Source: a virus. Taken from it: 39,900 nt of DNA. The notes beneath the pieces are model-generated. The model was given only the letters and a program-made list of their open reading frames with translations, was not told the DNA's origin and did no database searches. The stretch is from positions 1 through 39,900 of IMG/VR virus record IMGVR_UViG_3300046004_001308, one strand, 5' to 3'. A program made the position numbers and the translations under genes. Position 1 is the first letter of the stretch, and each line of letters begins with the position of its first letter. Shown in pieces: positions 14,167-22,275 of the stretch.

Positions 14167-16520
14167 TTACGATATTCTCTAAAATAACAGATGTAGAAAA
14201 CCCTTTCTACAAAGAAATAAATGAAGTGTTGACTTCGTTTAAAGACGGCTCGAATGCTTTAAAAATAGAAGCTATTAGAAATGAGAAAAACAAAGACAAA
14301 AGAAACATAGCTAAAGGTAAATTAGTATCTGTATGTTTTTCTGGCGAGTTCTCAAGACGTGCTGCGAAGAATATAATCAATCATTCAGGTTTTGCTTGTT
14401 TGGATTTTGATGACTTGCCAAGTTTTGATGATGCTGTTTGCCTTCGTGATTCTTTGCAAGATAATGAATATATTTATTCAGCCTTTATAAGTCCTTCTGG
14501 AAATGGAGTTAAAGCAATCGTAAAAATACCTCCCGAAATTGAAAATCACAAGAAATATTATGAAGCACTTTGTGAAACTTTTGATTCATTTTTAGATGTA
14601 AAAACTAAAGATGTAAGCAGGGTATGTTATGAAAGTTATGATCCCGACTTGTTTATAAATGAAAATTCAAAAGTTTGGGCATTAAAAAAAGAATATTCAG
14701 AGGTAGCACAAAAAACGAATTACCCTAGGCACTTTCAAATTATTGATCCAACAAAGAAAGTAGATGTAATATTGAAATGGTTTAATCGTAAATTCACTTT
14801 AAACGCTGGAGAAAGAAACAACAATCTTTTTAAATTGGCGTGTTCTTTAAATCGTGCAGGGTTGCAATCAGATGAAGCACTTGCCTTATTTAAAAACTTT
14901 TATTCTGCTGGATTGAAAGATTCAGAATTAGAAGCAATTATAAAATCAGGATATAAGTTTACTAATGAGTTTGACACTATGATATTAGTGGATGACAATA
15001 AAATAAGGGAGGCTAACGAAATTTTAAAAAAGGGGGTTCAGAAAGCGAAAAGAGAATTTCGCAAAGAAGGATTAACCGATGGCGATATTGATGAAATAAT
15101 GGATTTTGATTTTGAGGATGACTTTCTTATTTTCTGGGACACAGATAAAAATGGTAAGCTATCACTAAATGATTATAAGTTTAAATTGTTTTTAGAAAAT
15201 CGAGGTTTCTTTAAAGTGCAATTAAATGAACGTGAGTTTACATTCGTAAAGGTTTACAACAATATTATAAATGAAGTAAATGAAATTCATATCAAAGACT
15301 TTGTTTTAAATCACGTTGTAGAAATCGATATGAATGTTTATAATTTTTTTGCACGTTCAACAACAAAGTTTAATGAAAGCTATTTAAACCAGCTCGATAC
15401 AAAAGAGCTTACAATGATTAGAGATGTTCCTGGTACTTCATATTTGTTTTTTAAAAACAAAGTAGTTGAGGTAAAACAAAAATCTATTTCATTTATTGAT
15501 TATATCAATATAGGAGGTTTTGTATGGCAAAAAAACATAATTCCTTTTAATTTTGAAACATCAAACTTGCCTACTGACTTTGAAACATTTATTTTAAATA
15601 TTTCAAATAAAGACGAAAAAAGAAAAATGATTTTAGAGAGTGCAATAGGGTATCTTTTAAGCACATTTAAGAAACAGGATGAAGGTTTAGCTATTGTTTT
15701 ATATGATGAAACATTAAACGATAACCCAAGTGGTCGTACAGGTAAAACAATCATATCAAAAGCACTTGGAGCTATGCGTAAACTTGTTACTTTAAACGGT
15801 AAAGAGTTTGATAATAAAGGAAATTTTCCTTATGATATTGTAAACTTAGACGATAATATTATTTGCTTCGATGATATGGATAGGACTTTTAAATTAGAAA
15901 CTTTGTTTTCTATAATGACAGGGAATTTAACTTTAAAAAAGAAGTTCCAGCAGCCTATTGAAATTCCATTTGTACGCAGTCCTAAAATATTGTTTACTTC
16001 AAACTATATTCTTTCTGGGGTTGGAGATTCACACGATGACAGAAAAATAGAAATAGAATTGTTTAGGCATTATTCAAAATCATATAAACCATTTACAGAG
16101 TTTGGAAAAATGTTTTTTGATGATTGGAATAAAGATGATTGGAACGGATTTTTTAATTATATGATTCGTAATTTACAGCTATACTTTAAAAATGGATTGC
16201 AGAAATCAGAATTAAAAACAGGTAAAACAAAGAAATTTATTGCAAATACTTGTGAGGATTTTTATGATTTTTGCGAAAATGAATTTTTATGGAAAGAGCA
16301 TAATTTCTATACTACCAAAGAAATAAAAGAAACCTATTGCGATGGACATAGAGAAGTTCCTAGAAATATGAATGTAAGCTGGTTTGGTCGATGGTTGGGA
16401 ATGTATTTCGATTTAAAGAAATGGGAGCGTGAAGATACAACAAACGGAGGTATTCGTAAATTTTCAGTATCAGGTTTTGAAAGCAAGGGAGAAGATATTA
16501 ATGACGATGTAGATTTTTAA
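14163..16520 (+). CDS. Primase-helicase fusion (BT4734/VirE-N type plus SF3-like ATPase)
   Basis: The 785-residue protein combines an N-terminal BT4734/VirE-N-type domain with FACLDFDD (77-84; D81, D83) and SPSGNGVKAIV (110-120), which fits the metal-binding and active-site motifs of archaeo-eukaryotic-primase-like folds, a PriCT-like helical segment (about residues 215-270) and a C-terminal ATPase with Walker A GRTGKT (K528), Walker B IICFDDMD and sensor KILFTSNYI. The ATPase resembles superfamily 3 helicases that load at phage origins. It would prime and unwind DNA and is the main replication protein here. The adjacent repeats at 13610-13850 may be its origin. Confidence 0.82.
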   Translation: MITIFSKITDVENPFYKEINEVLTSFKDGSNALKIEAIRNEKNKDKRNIAKGKLVSVCFSGEFSRRAAKNIINHSGFACLDFDDLPSFDDAVCLRDSLQDNEYIYSAFISPSGNGVKAIVKIPPEIENHKKYYEALCETFDSFLDVKTKDVSRVCYESYDPDLFINENSKVWALKKEYSEVAQKTNYPRHFQIIDPTKKVDVILKWFNRKFTLNAGERNNNLFKLACSLNRAGLQSDEALALFKNFYSAGLKDSELEAIIKSGYKFTNEFDTMILVDDNKIREANEILKKGVQKAKREFRKEGLTDGDIDEIMDFDFEDDFLIFWDTDKNGKLSLNDYKFKLFLENRGFFKVQLNEREFTFVKVYNNIINEVNEIHIKDFVLNHVVEIDMNVYNFFARSTTKFNESYLNQLDTKELTMIRDVPGTSYLFFKNKVVEVKQKSISFIDYINIGGFVWQKNIIPFNFETSNLPTDFETFILNISNKDEKRKMILESAIGYLLSTFKKQDEGLAIVLYDETLNDNPSGRTGKTIISKALGAMRKLVTLNGKEFDNKGNFPYDIVNLDDNIICFDDMDRTFKLETLFSIMTGNLTLKKKFQQPIEIPFVRSPKILFTSNYILSGVGDSHDDRKIEIELFRHYSKSYKPFTEFGKMFFDDWNKDDWNGFFNYMIRNLQLYFKNGLQKSELKTGKTKKFIANTCEDFYDFCENEFLWKEHNFYTTKEIKETYCDGHREVPRNMNVSWFGRWLGMYFDLKKWEREDTTNGGIRKFSVSGFESKGEDINDDVDF

Positions 16521-16522
16521 TT

Positions 16523-17803
16523 ATGATAAAACTTCGAGATTATCAAGTTAAATTAGCAAAAGAGGCTTGTGAAATACTACAATCTAAAAAAATTGTAGTA
16601 TTAGCAATGATGGTAAGAACGGGTAAAACATTAACAGCACTTCAAACTGTACAGAATTACGGTGCTAAAAATGTTTTATTCGTGACTAAAATCAAAGCGT
16701 TTTCGTCTATACAGTGGGATTATGACCAAATGGACTACGATTTTAAATTAACTATTATCAATAAAGAAAGTTTACATAAAGTAAATGATACTTTTGATTT
16801 AGTTATTTATGATGAATTTCACGGTTTTTCAGCATATCCAAAAGCAAGTGTATATCAAAAGTTAGCAAAGCAAAAATACAGTCATTTACCAATGATATTA
16901 CTATCAGGAACACCAACCCCAGAAAGTCACTCACAATGGTATCACTCATTCCAATTATCGGACAACAGTCCGTTTAAAGAATATTCAAACTTTTATAAAT
17001 GGGCGAAAGATTTTGTTAATGTAAAGATTAAGCATTTAGGTTATGCACAAGTTAACGATTATTCAGATGCAGATATTAAACATATCAATAGACGAATTAA
17101 ATATTACGTTTTGACTTTCAGTCAAAAAGAAGCTGGGTTTACCTCAACAGTTAATGAAATGGTTTTATTTGTTGATATGCAACCAATAACTAATACAATT
17201 ATAGAAAGATTAAAACGTGATTTAGTTGTAAAAAATTCAACAGGACAAATTATTTTAGCAGATACAGGAGTTAAATTGATGCAGAAAATACACCAATTAA
17301 GCTCAGGAACTTGTAAATTTGAGGATGGTACAAGCAAGATTATAGACTATTCAAAAGCTAATTATATCCTTGAAAATTTTAAAGAATATAAAATAGGGAT
17401 TTTCTATAAATTTAAAGAGGAATTAAATATGTTGAAAGAGGTTTTAAAAGATAAAATTACAACCGATTTAGATGAATTTAATAATAGTGATAAATGGATT
17501 GCTTTACAGTTTTTGAGTGGTAGAGAAGGACTTTCTTTAAAACAAGCCGATTATATTGTAGCTTTAAATATAGATTTTTCAGCTACTACCTACTTTCAAT
17601 TTAAAGATCGTATGACTACAATGGAACGAAAAGAAAACCAAATTTATTGGCTTTTTTCAAAAGGAGGTATTGAAGAAAAAATATATAGAACCGTTCTAAA
17701 TAAAAAGGATTTTACTTTAAACGTATTTAAAAAAAATTATGAGTTCAAAATTCCAGACAAAAATCAAGAAGCAATACCAAGCCGAAGGTTATACCGTCAC
17801 TAA
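16523..17803 (+). CDS. SF2 (SNF2-like) DNA helicase/translocase
   Basis: The 426-residue protein carries RDYQ (5-8), Walker A VRTGKT (31-36, K35), Walker B DEFH (97-100) and SGTPTPES motif III in the first RecA domain, and GREGLSLKQADYIV followed by FQFKDRM (motifs V/VI) in the second. The small size and TRTG-like P-loop are typical of phage DEAD/SNF2-type helicases found with VRR-NUC nucleases. It begins 2 nt after the primase stop and overlaps the nuclease gene by 65 nt. Likely works in replication or recombination. Confidence 0.88.
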   Translation: MIKLRDYQVKLAKEACEILQSKKIVVLAMMVRTGKTLTALQTVQNYGAKNVLFVTKIKAFSSIQWDYDQMDYDFKLTIINKESLHKVNDTFDLVIYDEFHGFSAYPKASVYQKLAKQKYSHLPMILLSGTPTPESHSQWYHSFQLSDNSPFKEYSNFYKWAKDFVNVKIKHLGYAQVNDYSDADIKHINRRIKYYVLTFSQKEAGFTSTVNEMVLFVDMQPITNTIIERLKRDLVVKNSTGQIILADTGVKLMQKIHQLSSGTCKFEDGTSKIIDYSKANYILENFKEYKIGIFYKFKEELNMLKEVLKDKITTDLDEFNNSDKWIALQFLSGREGLSLKQADYIVALNIDFSATTYFQFKDRMTTMERKENQIYWLFSKGGIEEKIYRTVLNKKDFTLNVFKKNYEFKIPDKNQEAIPSRRLYRH

Positions 17804-18026
17804 ATATCAAACAACACAAGCTGGTTATCCCGATTTGCTTTGTACTAAGTTAGGAGAAATTGATATTTACATTGAGTGTAAAGAAATAAACGATACTTTG
17901 AAACCTTTGCAGAAATTTAGAATAGACCAATTAATCGCATCAGGGAAAAAAGCGTTTTGTATTCAGGACAAAAAAGGAATTATTTACCCAAACGACAAAC
18001 AAAATAATATTAATTTAGATTTTTAG
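17739..18026 (+). CDS. VRR-NUC domain nuclease
   Basis: A 95-residue stand-alone PD-(D/E)XK nuclease of the VRR-NUC type: GYPDLLC (D32), IYIECKE (E46, K48) and KPLQKFRIDQLIASGKKAFCI, the helix that usually follows the core. Phage members cleave branched DNA and usually lie next to an SNF2-like helicase, as here. The chosen start creates a 65-nt overlap with the helicase but is needed for the N-terminal helix of the fold. Confidence 0.88.
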   Translation: MSSKFQTKIKKQYQAEGYTVTKYQTTQAGYPDLLCTKLGEIDIYIECKEINDTLKPLQKFRIDQLIASGKKAFCIQDKKGIIYPNDKQNNINLDF

Positions 18027-18029
18027 ATT

Positions 18030-18275
18030 ATGGAAAAAATTAAAATTAACTCAGAAACTTACATTTTTTTAAATTTTGAAACTCAAATATCAAAACTCAG
18101 AAGGGAATTTAGACTTTCAGGAACTAGAAAAAATTTACAAATTCCACCAAAATGGATTGATAAAGTAGAAAAATACCATTGGATTCATTCCTTTAAATAT
18201 TTAGACGAAAGAGGAGGATTTTTTGAAATAGAAATAGATTATTACGATAAATTTTTAAAACTTACAAAATGCTAA
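18030..18275 (+). CDS. Hypothetical 81-residue protein
   Basis: Begins MEKIKINSETYIFLNFETQI; basic, with RLSGTRKNLQIPPKWIDKVEKYHWIHSF. It starts 3 nt after the nuclease and overlaps the next gene by 7 nt. Unknown function in the replication operon. Confidence 0.6.
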   Translation: MEKIKINSETYIFLNFETQISKLRREFRLSGTRKNLQIPPKWIDKVEKYHWIHSFKYLDERGGFFEIEIDYYDKFLKLTKC

Positions 18276-18730
18276 AATCAATAAACGAAATATCGAAAAT
18301 ACACAAAGTACATTACGATACTATATTACGAATAAAACAAAGTTTAAATTTAATTCCTATTGATAAAAAAAATAAAATAGGATATTATAATAAGTTCCAA
18401 CAAAACTTAATAGCTGAAAGATTATTAAATAATAAAAATATAAACCAATATGAAGGATTAAGAACTATTAACGAAATCGCATCAATAACAGGAACAAATA
18501 AGCAAACAATTCTTAATATTATAGCGAAAGAAAATATCGTTCCTATCACATCAAAACCACATCGATTAAACGATGATCAACAAACTATTATTTTTATGGT
18601 GCTGCATTACGAAAGTAGATGCGAATTTATTACAATCCCATCTAAAATGAATAAACCAGATTTTGACATTCCACCAATTTACAGTCGTTTAGATTTTTTA
18701 AAAAACGGGAATATAATTGCTAAAAATTAA
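18269..18730 (+). CDS. Protein with two helix-turn-helix repeats
   Basis: The 153-residue product contains two similar HTH units, near residues 3-18 (INEISKIHKVHYDTIL) and 66-81 (INEIASITGTNKQTIL), each followed by a short linker with IP. A DNA-binding regulator or replication protein is likely. It is the last gene of the rightward operon and could be a late-gene or lysogeny regulator; no other repressor was recognised in the window. Confidence 0.65.
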   Translation: MLKSINEISKIHKVHYDTILRIKQSLNLIPIDKKNKIGYYNKFQQNLIAERLLNNKNINQYEGLRTINEIASITGTNKQTILNIIAKENIVPITSKPHRLNDDQQTIIFMVLHYESRCEFITIPSKMNKPDFDIPPIYSRLDFLKNGNIIAKN

Positions 18731-18739
18731 ACATAAAAA

Positions 18740-18759
18740 AACCCCGTTTTATCGGGGTT
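18740..18759 (-). terminator. Terminator at convergent gene ends
   Basis: AACCCCG (18740-18746) and CGGGGTT (18753-18759) form a 7-bp stem with a 6-nt loop. The minus strand has a run of T after it, so it terminates the leftward cluster; on the plus strand the tail is less U-rich, so rightward efficiency is uncertain. Confidence 0.8.
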
Positions 18760-18952
18760 GGGTTAATTCTTTTACTATTTTTAGATTTTTTCCTCCTAAA
18801 AAACCAGGATAAACACCACAGTTTTTAAAAATTACAATCCCTTCACTGATTTTCTTTTTGTTTGCATATTGCAACAATAGATTTTGAAACATTTTTTCAG
18901 AATTTTTAAAAGTTTCTGTTTCCTTAATTTCCTCGTTAGTTATTAAATCCAT
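18749..18952 (-). CDS. Hypothetical 67-residue protein, last of the leftward cluster
   Basis: Starts MDLITNEEIKETETFKNSEK with a helical N-terminus, then IVIFKNCGVYPGFLGGKNLKIV. The stop overlaps the terminator, so it ends the operon. Function unknown. Confidence 0.55.
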   Translation of the reverse strand: MDLITNEEIKETETFKNSEKMFQNLLLQYANKKKISEGIVIFKNCGVYPGFLGGKNLKIVKELTQPR

Positions 18953-18969
18953 TTTAAGACGTTTTTATG

Positions 18970-19149
18970 TCAAAGATAACACTTTATACCAATATCTGAT
19001 TTAGATTCTTTACAATCGTTAAAATCGCTGTCATTTTCTATTTCTGTGTAACTTTCATCTTCGTAAAGTTGATAGACTTTAGATTTTTTCTTGAACAGCT
19101 TTTTAGCTTCACTCAAACTGATAATTTTCCAATAATAATTTGTTTTCAT
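18970..19149 (-). CDS. Hypothetical 59-residue protein
   Basis: A leftward frame beginning MKTNYYWKIISLSEAKKLFK and continuing with an acidic Asp/Glu-rich second half. It fits exactly between neighbours of the leftward cluster (17 nt and 13 nt gaps). No family recognised. Confidence 0.55.
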   Translation of the reverse strand: MKTNYYWKIISLSEAKKLFKKKSKVYQLYEDESYTEIENDSDFNDCKESKSDIGIKCYL

Positions 19150-19162
19150 TTTTTCTATTTAT

Positions 19163-19351
19163 TTAAATTGTTGATGTTGGTCGTTTAGGAGGGTTTTCAC
19201 CTTTAATAAACAAAAGTTTAGATTTTTTTATAATATTTCCATTAGTACAAATGAATTTTGTTTCTTCGTTTTTTACAGCTATTTTTTCAATTGGCGTAAT
19301 TTCCTTTCCGTGAGTAGTAATATAGACTTTATTTAAAATTATATTTCTCAT
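19163..19351 (-). CDS. Hypothetical 62-residue protein
   Basis: Begins MRNIILNKVYITTHGKEITP and has a basic C-terminus with ENPPKRP. Mixed beta/loop character; 2-nt gap to the upstream gene in the same leftward operon. Unknown function. Confidence 0.5.
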   Translation of the reverse strand: MRNIILNKVYITTHGKEITPIEKIAVKNEETKFICTNGNIIKKSKLLFIKGENPPKRPTSTI

Positions 19352-19353
19352 TT

Positions 19354-19581
19354 TTAAAAACTTAATTTTTTTATAATAGATTCAAATTCAATATTTATAT
19401 TAACACTATCACCATTTTTTAAATGAAATTTTGTGTATTTTTTCACAATATTTCCTTCTTCATTAACGATGACCATCGGGGAGAAGTAAGAAACGCTTTC
19501 AATATCTAATAAAATCGGTTGTACGTCTTTCACTCCTGCAAAATTGTACGTTACTATTTGTTCAAATTTTTCAAAAAACAT
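19354..19581 (-). CDS. Hypothetical 75-residue protein
   Basis: Begins MFFEKFEQIVTYNFAGVKDV with beta strands around ESVSYFSPMVIVNEEGNIV. It lies 2 nt from both neighbours in the leftward cluster. No family recognised. Confidence 0.5.
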   Translation of the reverse strand: MFFEKFEQIVTYNFAGVKDVQPILLDIESVSYFSPMVIVNEEGNIVKKYTKFHLKNGDSVNINIEFESIIKKLSF

Positions 19582-19583
19582 AA

Positions 19584-19853
19584 TTAATAAATTTTACCAG
19601 TTAGATTAAATCGGTTTACTTCTTCAACACATTCTTTCAGTTGGTCCACATAAAACTGTTTTGTAGTTGTATAATCTTCGGTCACGAGGACCAAGCAAAC
19701 GAAAGGTTTTTCATTTTCAAATTTGTGGTAGAAAATATCTACTTTATAATCACGATTTTTGTCAAAAGTCTTATAAGTACTTAATAAGTCAATTTTTAAT
19801 TTTTTTGACATTTGGATCATTTCTTTCAATCGGGTAACATTTAGATTTTTCAT
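19584..19853 (-). CDS. Hypothetical 89-residue protein
   Basis: Begins MKNLNVTRLKEMIQMSKKLK, then a beta-rich core (FVCLVLVTEDYTTTKQFYVDQLKECV). The alpha-beta alternation suggests a compact fold. Unknown function in the leftward small-gene cluster. Confidence 0.5.
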   Translation of the reverse strand: MKNLNVTRLKEMIQMSKKLKIDLLSTYKTFDKNRDYKVDIFYHKFENEKPFVCLVLVTEDYTTTKQFYVDQLKECVEEVNRFNLTGKIY

Positions 19854-19857
19854 AATT

Positions 19858-20151
19858 TTAAGATTTTATTTCTCCGTAATTGTACGACCATTTATTTTGA
19901 AACATATTAGCATTTTTTAAACCTTTGCCAGATACACAATCTAATTTCCATAAAGGAACTTCAAATATAAATTTTTCAATTTTTTTAAATTTTTCAAATT
20001 CCTTTTCTCCGATTATATGATAAATTTCATCTTCTGAAAATTCATATTGTCTAAAACCGTTTGCATTGATATTTAATAATCTTTTTCCATTGGCAATTAT
20101 TTCCAATCCACATTCTAAAGACATTCCATTATTATTTATTTCTATTTTCAT
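19858..20151 (-). CDS. Hypothetical 97-residue protein
   Basis: Begins MKIEINNNGMSLECGLEIIA, mostly beta at the N-terminus and a Trp/Lys-rich C-terminus. The gap to the upstream gene is 1 nt. No domain recognised. Confidence 0.5.
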   Translation of the reverse strand: MKIEINNNGMSLECGLEIIANGKRLLNINANGFRQYEFSEDEIYHIIGEKEFEKFKKIEKFIFEVPLWKLDCVSGKGLKNANMFQNKWSYNYGEIKS

Positions 20152-20152
20152 T

Positions 20153-20398
20153 TTAATTAAAGAATTGCATAAAACCGTAATTAGTTTTAAGGGTTATTTT
20201 ATTATTTCTATGTAAGATCACGTTTTCGATTTTTGCATCGCTTAAAACGTTAATTTTGTCGGTTTTCAAAGTCATACTTCCAGGAGAAGGAATTGAATTT
20301 TTTGAAAATGAAACAAAAAAGTATCTATTTTTTATATCGGTTAAAATAACATCATAACCGTAAACATCAAAGTATTTTTTAATATCTGAATTTTTCAT
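20153..20398 (-). CDS. Hypothetical 81-residue protein
   Basis: Begins MKNSDIKKYFDVYGYDVILT and is beta-rich (RYFFVSFSKNSIPSPGSMTL), ending NYGFMQFFN. Part of the leftward operon; unknown function. Confidence 0.5.
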   Translation of the reverse strand: MKNSDIKKYFDVYGYDVILTDIKNRYFFVSFSKNSIPSPGSMTLKTDKINVLSDAKIENVILHRNNKITLKTNYGFMQFFN

Positions 20399-20414
20399 TT
20401 TTTAGATTTTTTAG

Positions 20415-20609
20415 TTATACGTCTCTTTCACCATCGAAAACTTTTTGAGTATCAAAATACTTTTTATAGTTTTCGTAAATTTTCAGTTGTTCCTCTTCGG
20501 TTAAAATATTCCTGTTTTGTGCAATTATATCCAGTTTTTTATCGGATATATACGTTAAGGCAATTTTAATCAATTCAATTTCTTCGTGGGTTAATTTGAT
20601 TGTTCTCAT
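20415..20609 (-). CDS. Hypothetical 64-residue helical protein
   Basis: Begins MRTIKLTHEEIELIKIALTY and is almost wholly helical, similar in form to small phage helical-hairpin proteins. Unknown function. Confidence 0.5.
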   Translation of the reverse strand: MRTIKLTHEEIELIKIALTYISDKKLDIIAQNRNILTEEEQLKIYENYKKYFDTQKVFDGERDV

Positions 20610-20613
20610 TTTT

Positions 20614-20799
20614 CTATTTTTTAAATTGATTGTGAAATATTATTCTAATATAGTTTTTCAATAAATCTTTTTTAAATTGATTTTCTTCATCGTTTAAAGC
20701 GTTTCTATAATCCATTTTTTCAATTAATGGTATTATTTCATTTTCTAAATCGTTAAGTTCGTGAAAGTCTTTTTTAATATCGAATTTTCTGTTATACAT
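20614..20799 (-). CDS. Hypothetical 61-residue helical protein
   Basis: Begins MYNRKFDIKKDFHELNDLEN and is helical and charged. It lies 4 nt from the preceding gene. No family recognised. Confidence 0.5.
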   Translation of the reverse strand: MYNRKFDIKKDFHELNDLENEIIPLIEKMDYRNALNDEENQFKKDLLKNYIRIIFHNQFKK

Positions 20800-20810
20800 T
20801 TTTAGATTTT

Positions 20811-20957
20811 TTAGTGATTATTTAATTTTCTTCCAGCGTTAATGATAATATTTGCCTCAAATTCGTCTAATCCGTAATGATCCCCGAAGCCCTTAACAGT
20901 TAGAAAATTGTTTACATAGTCTAAATACATTTCGATAATTTTAAATTTTGTTTTCAT
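20811..20957 (-). CDS. Hypothetical 48-residue protein
   Basis: A short leftward frame MKTKFKIIEMYLDYVNNFLT followed by a Gly/Asp-rich loop and INAGRKLNNH. It fills the gap between two other small genes (11 nt and 4 nt spacing) and has the same MKT start as several neighbours. Supported by packing only. Confidence 0.5.
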   Translation of the reverse strand: MKTKFKIIEMYLDYVNNFLTVKGFGDHYGLDEFEANIIINAGRKLNNH

Positions 20958-20961
20958 TTTT

Positions 20962-21228
20962 TTAAATTTTATACATTTCATTAAAAAATTCCTCCGAAGT
21001 TTTTAGATAATTTATATTTTTTCCAAAATCAAAAGCCGTTTCAATCCTTTCTTTTTCTCGGTGCAAATATTCAGTTTCTAATTCCAGAATAAGACTTTCA
21101 TTAAAATCATACATTCCATTATACCTATCACGCTCGTAATTAGATAAAAATCGAGTACTTAAAACATTTGCTATTCCTTCATTCCTTATTTTTAAATAGT
21201 CGATTAATTCATTTATTAAAGTTTTCAT
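20962..21228 (-). CDS. Hypothetical 88-residue helical protein
   Basis: Begins MKTLINELIDYLKIRNEGIA and includes acidic helix segments (SLILELETEYLHREKERIETAFDF). Its ATG overlaps the upstream stop codon (TAATG), so it is coupled. Function unknown. Confidence 0.5.
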   Translation of the reverse strand: MKTLINELIDYLKIRNEGIANVLSTRFLSNYERDRYNGMYDFNESLILELETEYLHREKERIETAFDFGKNINYLKTSEEFFNEMYKI

Positions 21229-21479
21229 TAGTTTACAATTTTATCGTTATAATAATTATAATGTTTGTTAAAATGGTATTGTTTCATACTATCTAAACTA
21301 TTAAAAACTTCCTCAGTAATTAAACTACCATTTTTTACGTTTTCAATAATTTCCTGGTAGTGATCGTCTTGAAAATTTCCTTTCATTGAATAAATGTCTT
21401 GTAATTTCCAATCATTACAAATAAGTTCATTTTTTACTTCATCGAAGTATATTTCGAAAGTTTTATTATAAGTTTTCAT
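21228..21479 (-). CDS. Hypothetical 83-residue protein
   Basis: Begins MKTYNKTFEIYFDEVKNELI, mixed alpha/beta, His/Tyr-rich C-terminus. Coupled to the downstream gene by TAATG. No family recognised. Confidence 0.5.
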   Translation of the reverse strand: MKTYNKTFEIYFDEVKNELICNDWKLQDIYSMKGNFQDDHYQEIIENVKNGSLITEEVFNSLDSMKQYHFNKHYNYYNDKIVN

Positions 21480-21482
21480 TTT

Positions 21483-21692
21483 TTATAAATTTAGATTATT
21501 TTTAATTTGCTCTAGTTCAATATCAAATTCTTGATGCTCTATTATTTTTCTAATTTCCTCAAAACTTTTGTCAAAAATCGGATCATTACAATCCGTGACA
21601 AAATTCGTTTCAATTGGTTCATTAGAACCAGGAATTAATTTAGACTTTAATTCCTGGTTATATTGGTCGAAGATTTTTTTTGATGGATTCAT
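21483..21692 (-). CDS. Hypothetical 69-residue acidic protein
   Basis: Begins MNPSKKIFDQYNQELKSKLI and ends with an acidic helix. It overlaps the upstream 137-residue gene by ATGA. Unknown function. Confidence 0.5.
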   Translation of the reverse strand: MNPSKKIFDQYNQELKSKLIPGSNEPIETNFVTDCNDPIFDKSFEEIRKIIEHQEFDIELEQIKNNLNL

Positions 21693-22102
21693 TTTGACAA
21701 CATTTTGATATTTTCGTTTATCAATTCCAAAACTTCGCTTTTGTTTTCAAAATAAATCCAATTCCATTTTTTAGCCACGATTCCACGATGAATATTGGTA
21801 CAATTCGCTTCGGTTATTTGCATAAATTGAAAATATTTCAATTCGTCATCTGTTATTTTAGACAACAAAGTTTTTACATTTTCAATACCCCTAATTTGTC
21901 GGCTATCAGCATAACTTCCATTTTTGATACAATTACCATTGCTTCGAAAAATAGGGCGTGATAAATGAATATTTGCCATTATTTCGCCTGAATTTTGAGG
22001 ACTTGAATTTCTGCCTCCGTCCAGTGGTTGACAAATTTTTGTCATACGATTGTAAAAATCAATTTTTGACTGGTTGCTTTTGATGTGTTTTGTTGATTTC
22101 AT
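21689..22102 (-). CDS. Hypothetical 137-residue protein with a conserved-looking core
   Basis: The N-terminus is basic (MKSTKHIKSNQSKIDF), then HLSRPIFRSNGNCIKNGSYADSRQIRG and a helical C-terminus. The GNC-SYADSR segment looks like a structured core but is not identified. It is preceded by a 53-nt leader element shared with the 390-residue gene. Confidence 0.55.
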   Translation of the reverse strand: MKSTKHIKSNQSKIDFYNRMTKICQPLDGGRNSSPQNSGEIMANIHLSRPIFRSNGNCIKNGSYADSRQIRGIENVKTLLSKITDDELKYFQFMQITEANCTNIHRGIVAKKWNWIYFENKSEVLELINENIKMLSK

Positions 22103-22123
22103 AATTTCTATTTTTTAAATTGC

Positions 22124-22176
22124 TAGTTCCTTTGCCCGCAGCGAACGGTATCAACTTCATAAGGTTGCAAAGGAAT
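22124..22176 (-). promoter_or_regulatory. 53-nt leader element, copy 1
   Basis: This element has the same length as copy 2 at 23480-23532 and identical ends (TTCCTTTG and CAAAGGAA form an 8-bp inverted repeat). About two-thirds of positions match without gaps. It lies 22 nt upstream of the 137-residue gene. A conserved RNA or protein-binding control element is likely; no promoter consensus was seen in it. Confidence 0.5.
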
Positions 22177-22181
22177 TTTTT

Positions 22182-22274
22182 TTAAATTTGAATAATTATT
22201 AATAAAATTACTGCACTAAAAAAGATTAGTGCAGCTATACATTTGTTTTGTGTTGGGTTGCTCCTGGTTTTCAT
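22182..22274 (-). CDS. Putative 30-residue single-pass membrane peptide
   Basis: The frame encodes MKTRSNPTQNKCIAALIFFS plus a hydrophobic end (AVILLIIIQI). It starts 2 nt after the 390-residue gene stop codon and contains a perfect 9-bp inverted repeat at DNA level (22211-22219 and 22226-22234). A sibling peptide is at 24439-24531. Supported by position and the membrane helix only. Confidence 0.4.
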   Translation of the reverse strand: MKTRSNPTQNKCIAALIFFSAVILLIIIQI

Positions 22275-22275
22275 T

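Noticed and set aside
18953-22102. CRISPR array in the leftward cluster
   Set aside because: Recurring AT-rich strings before the start codons are leaders of small genes; no regular repeat-spacer period exists.
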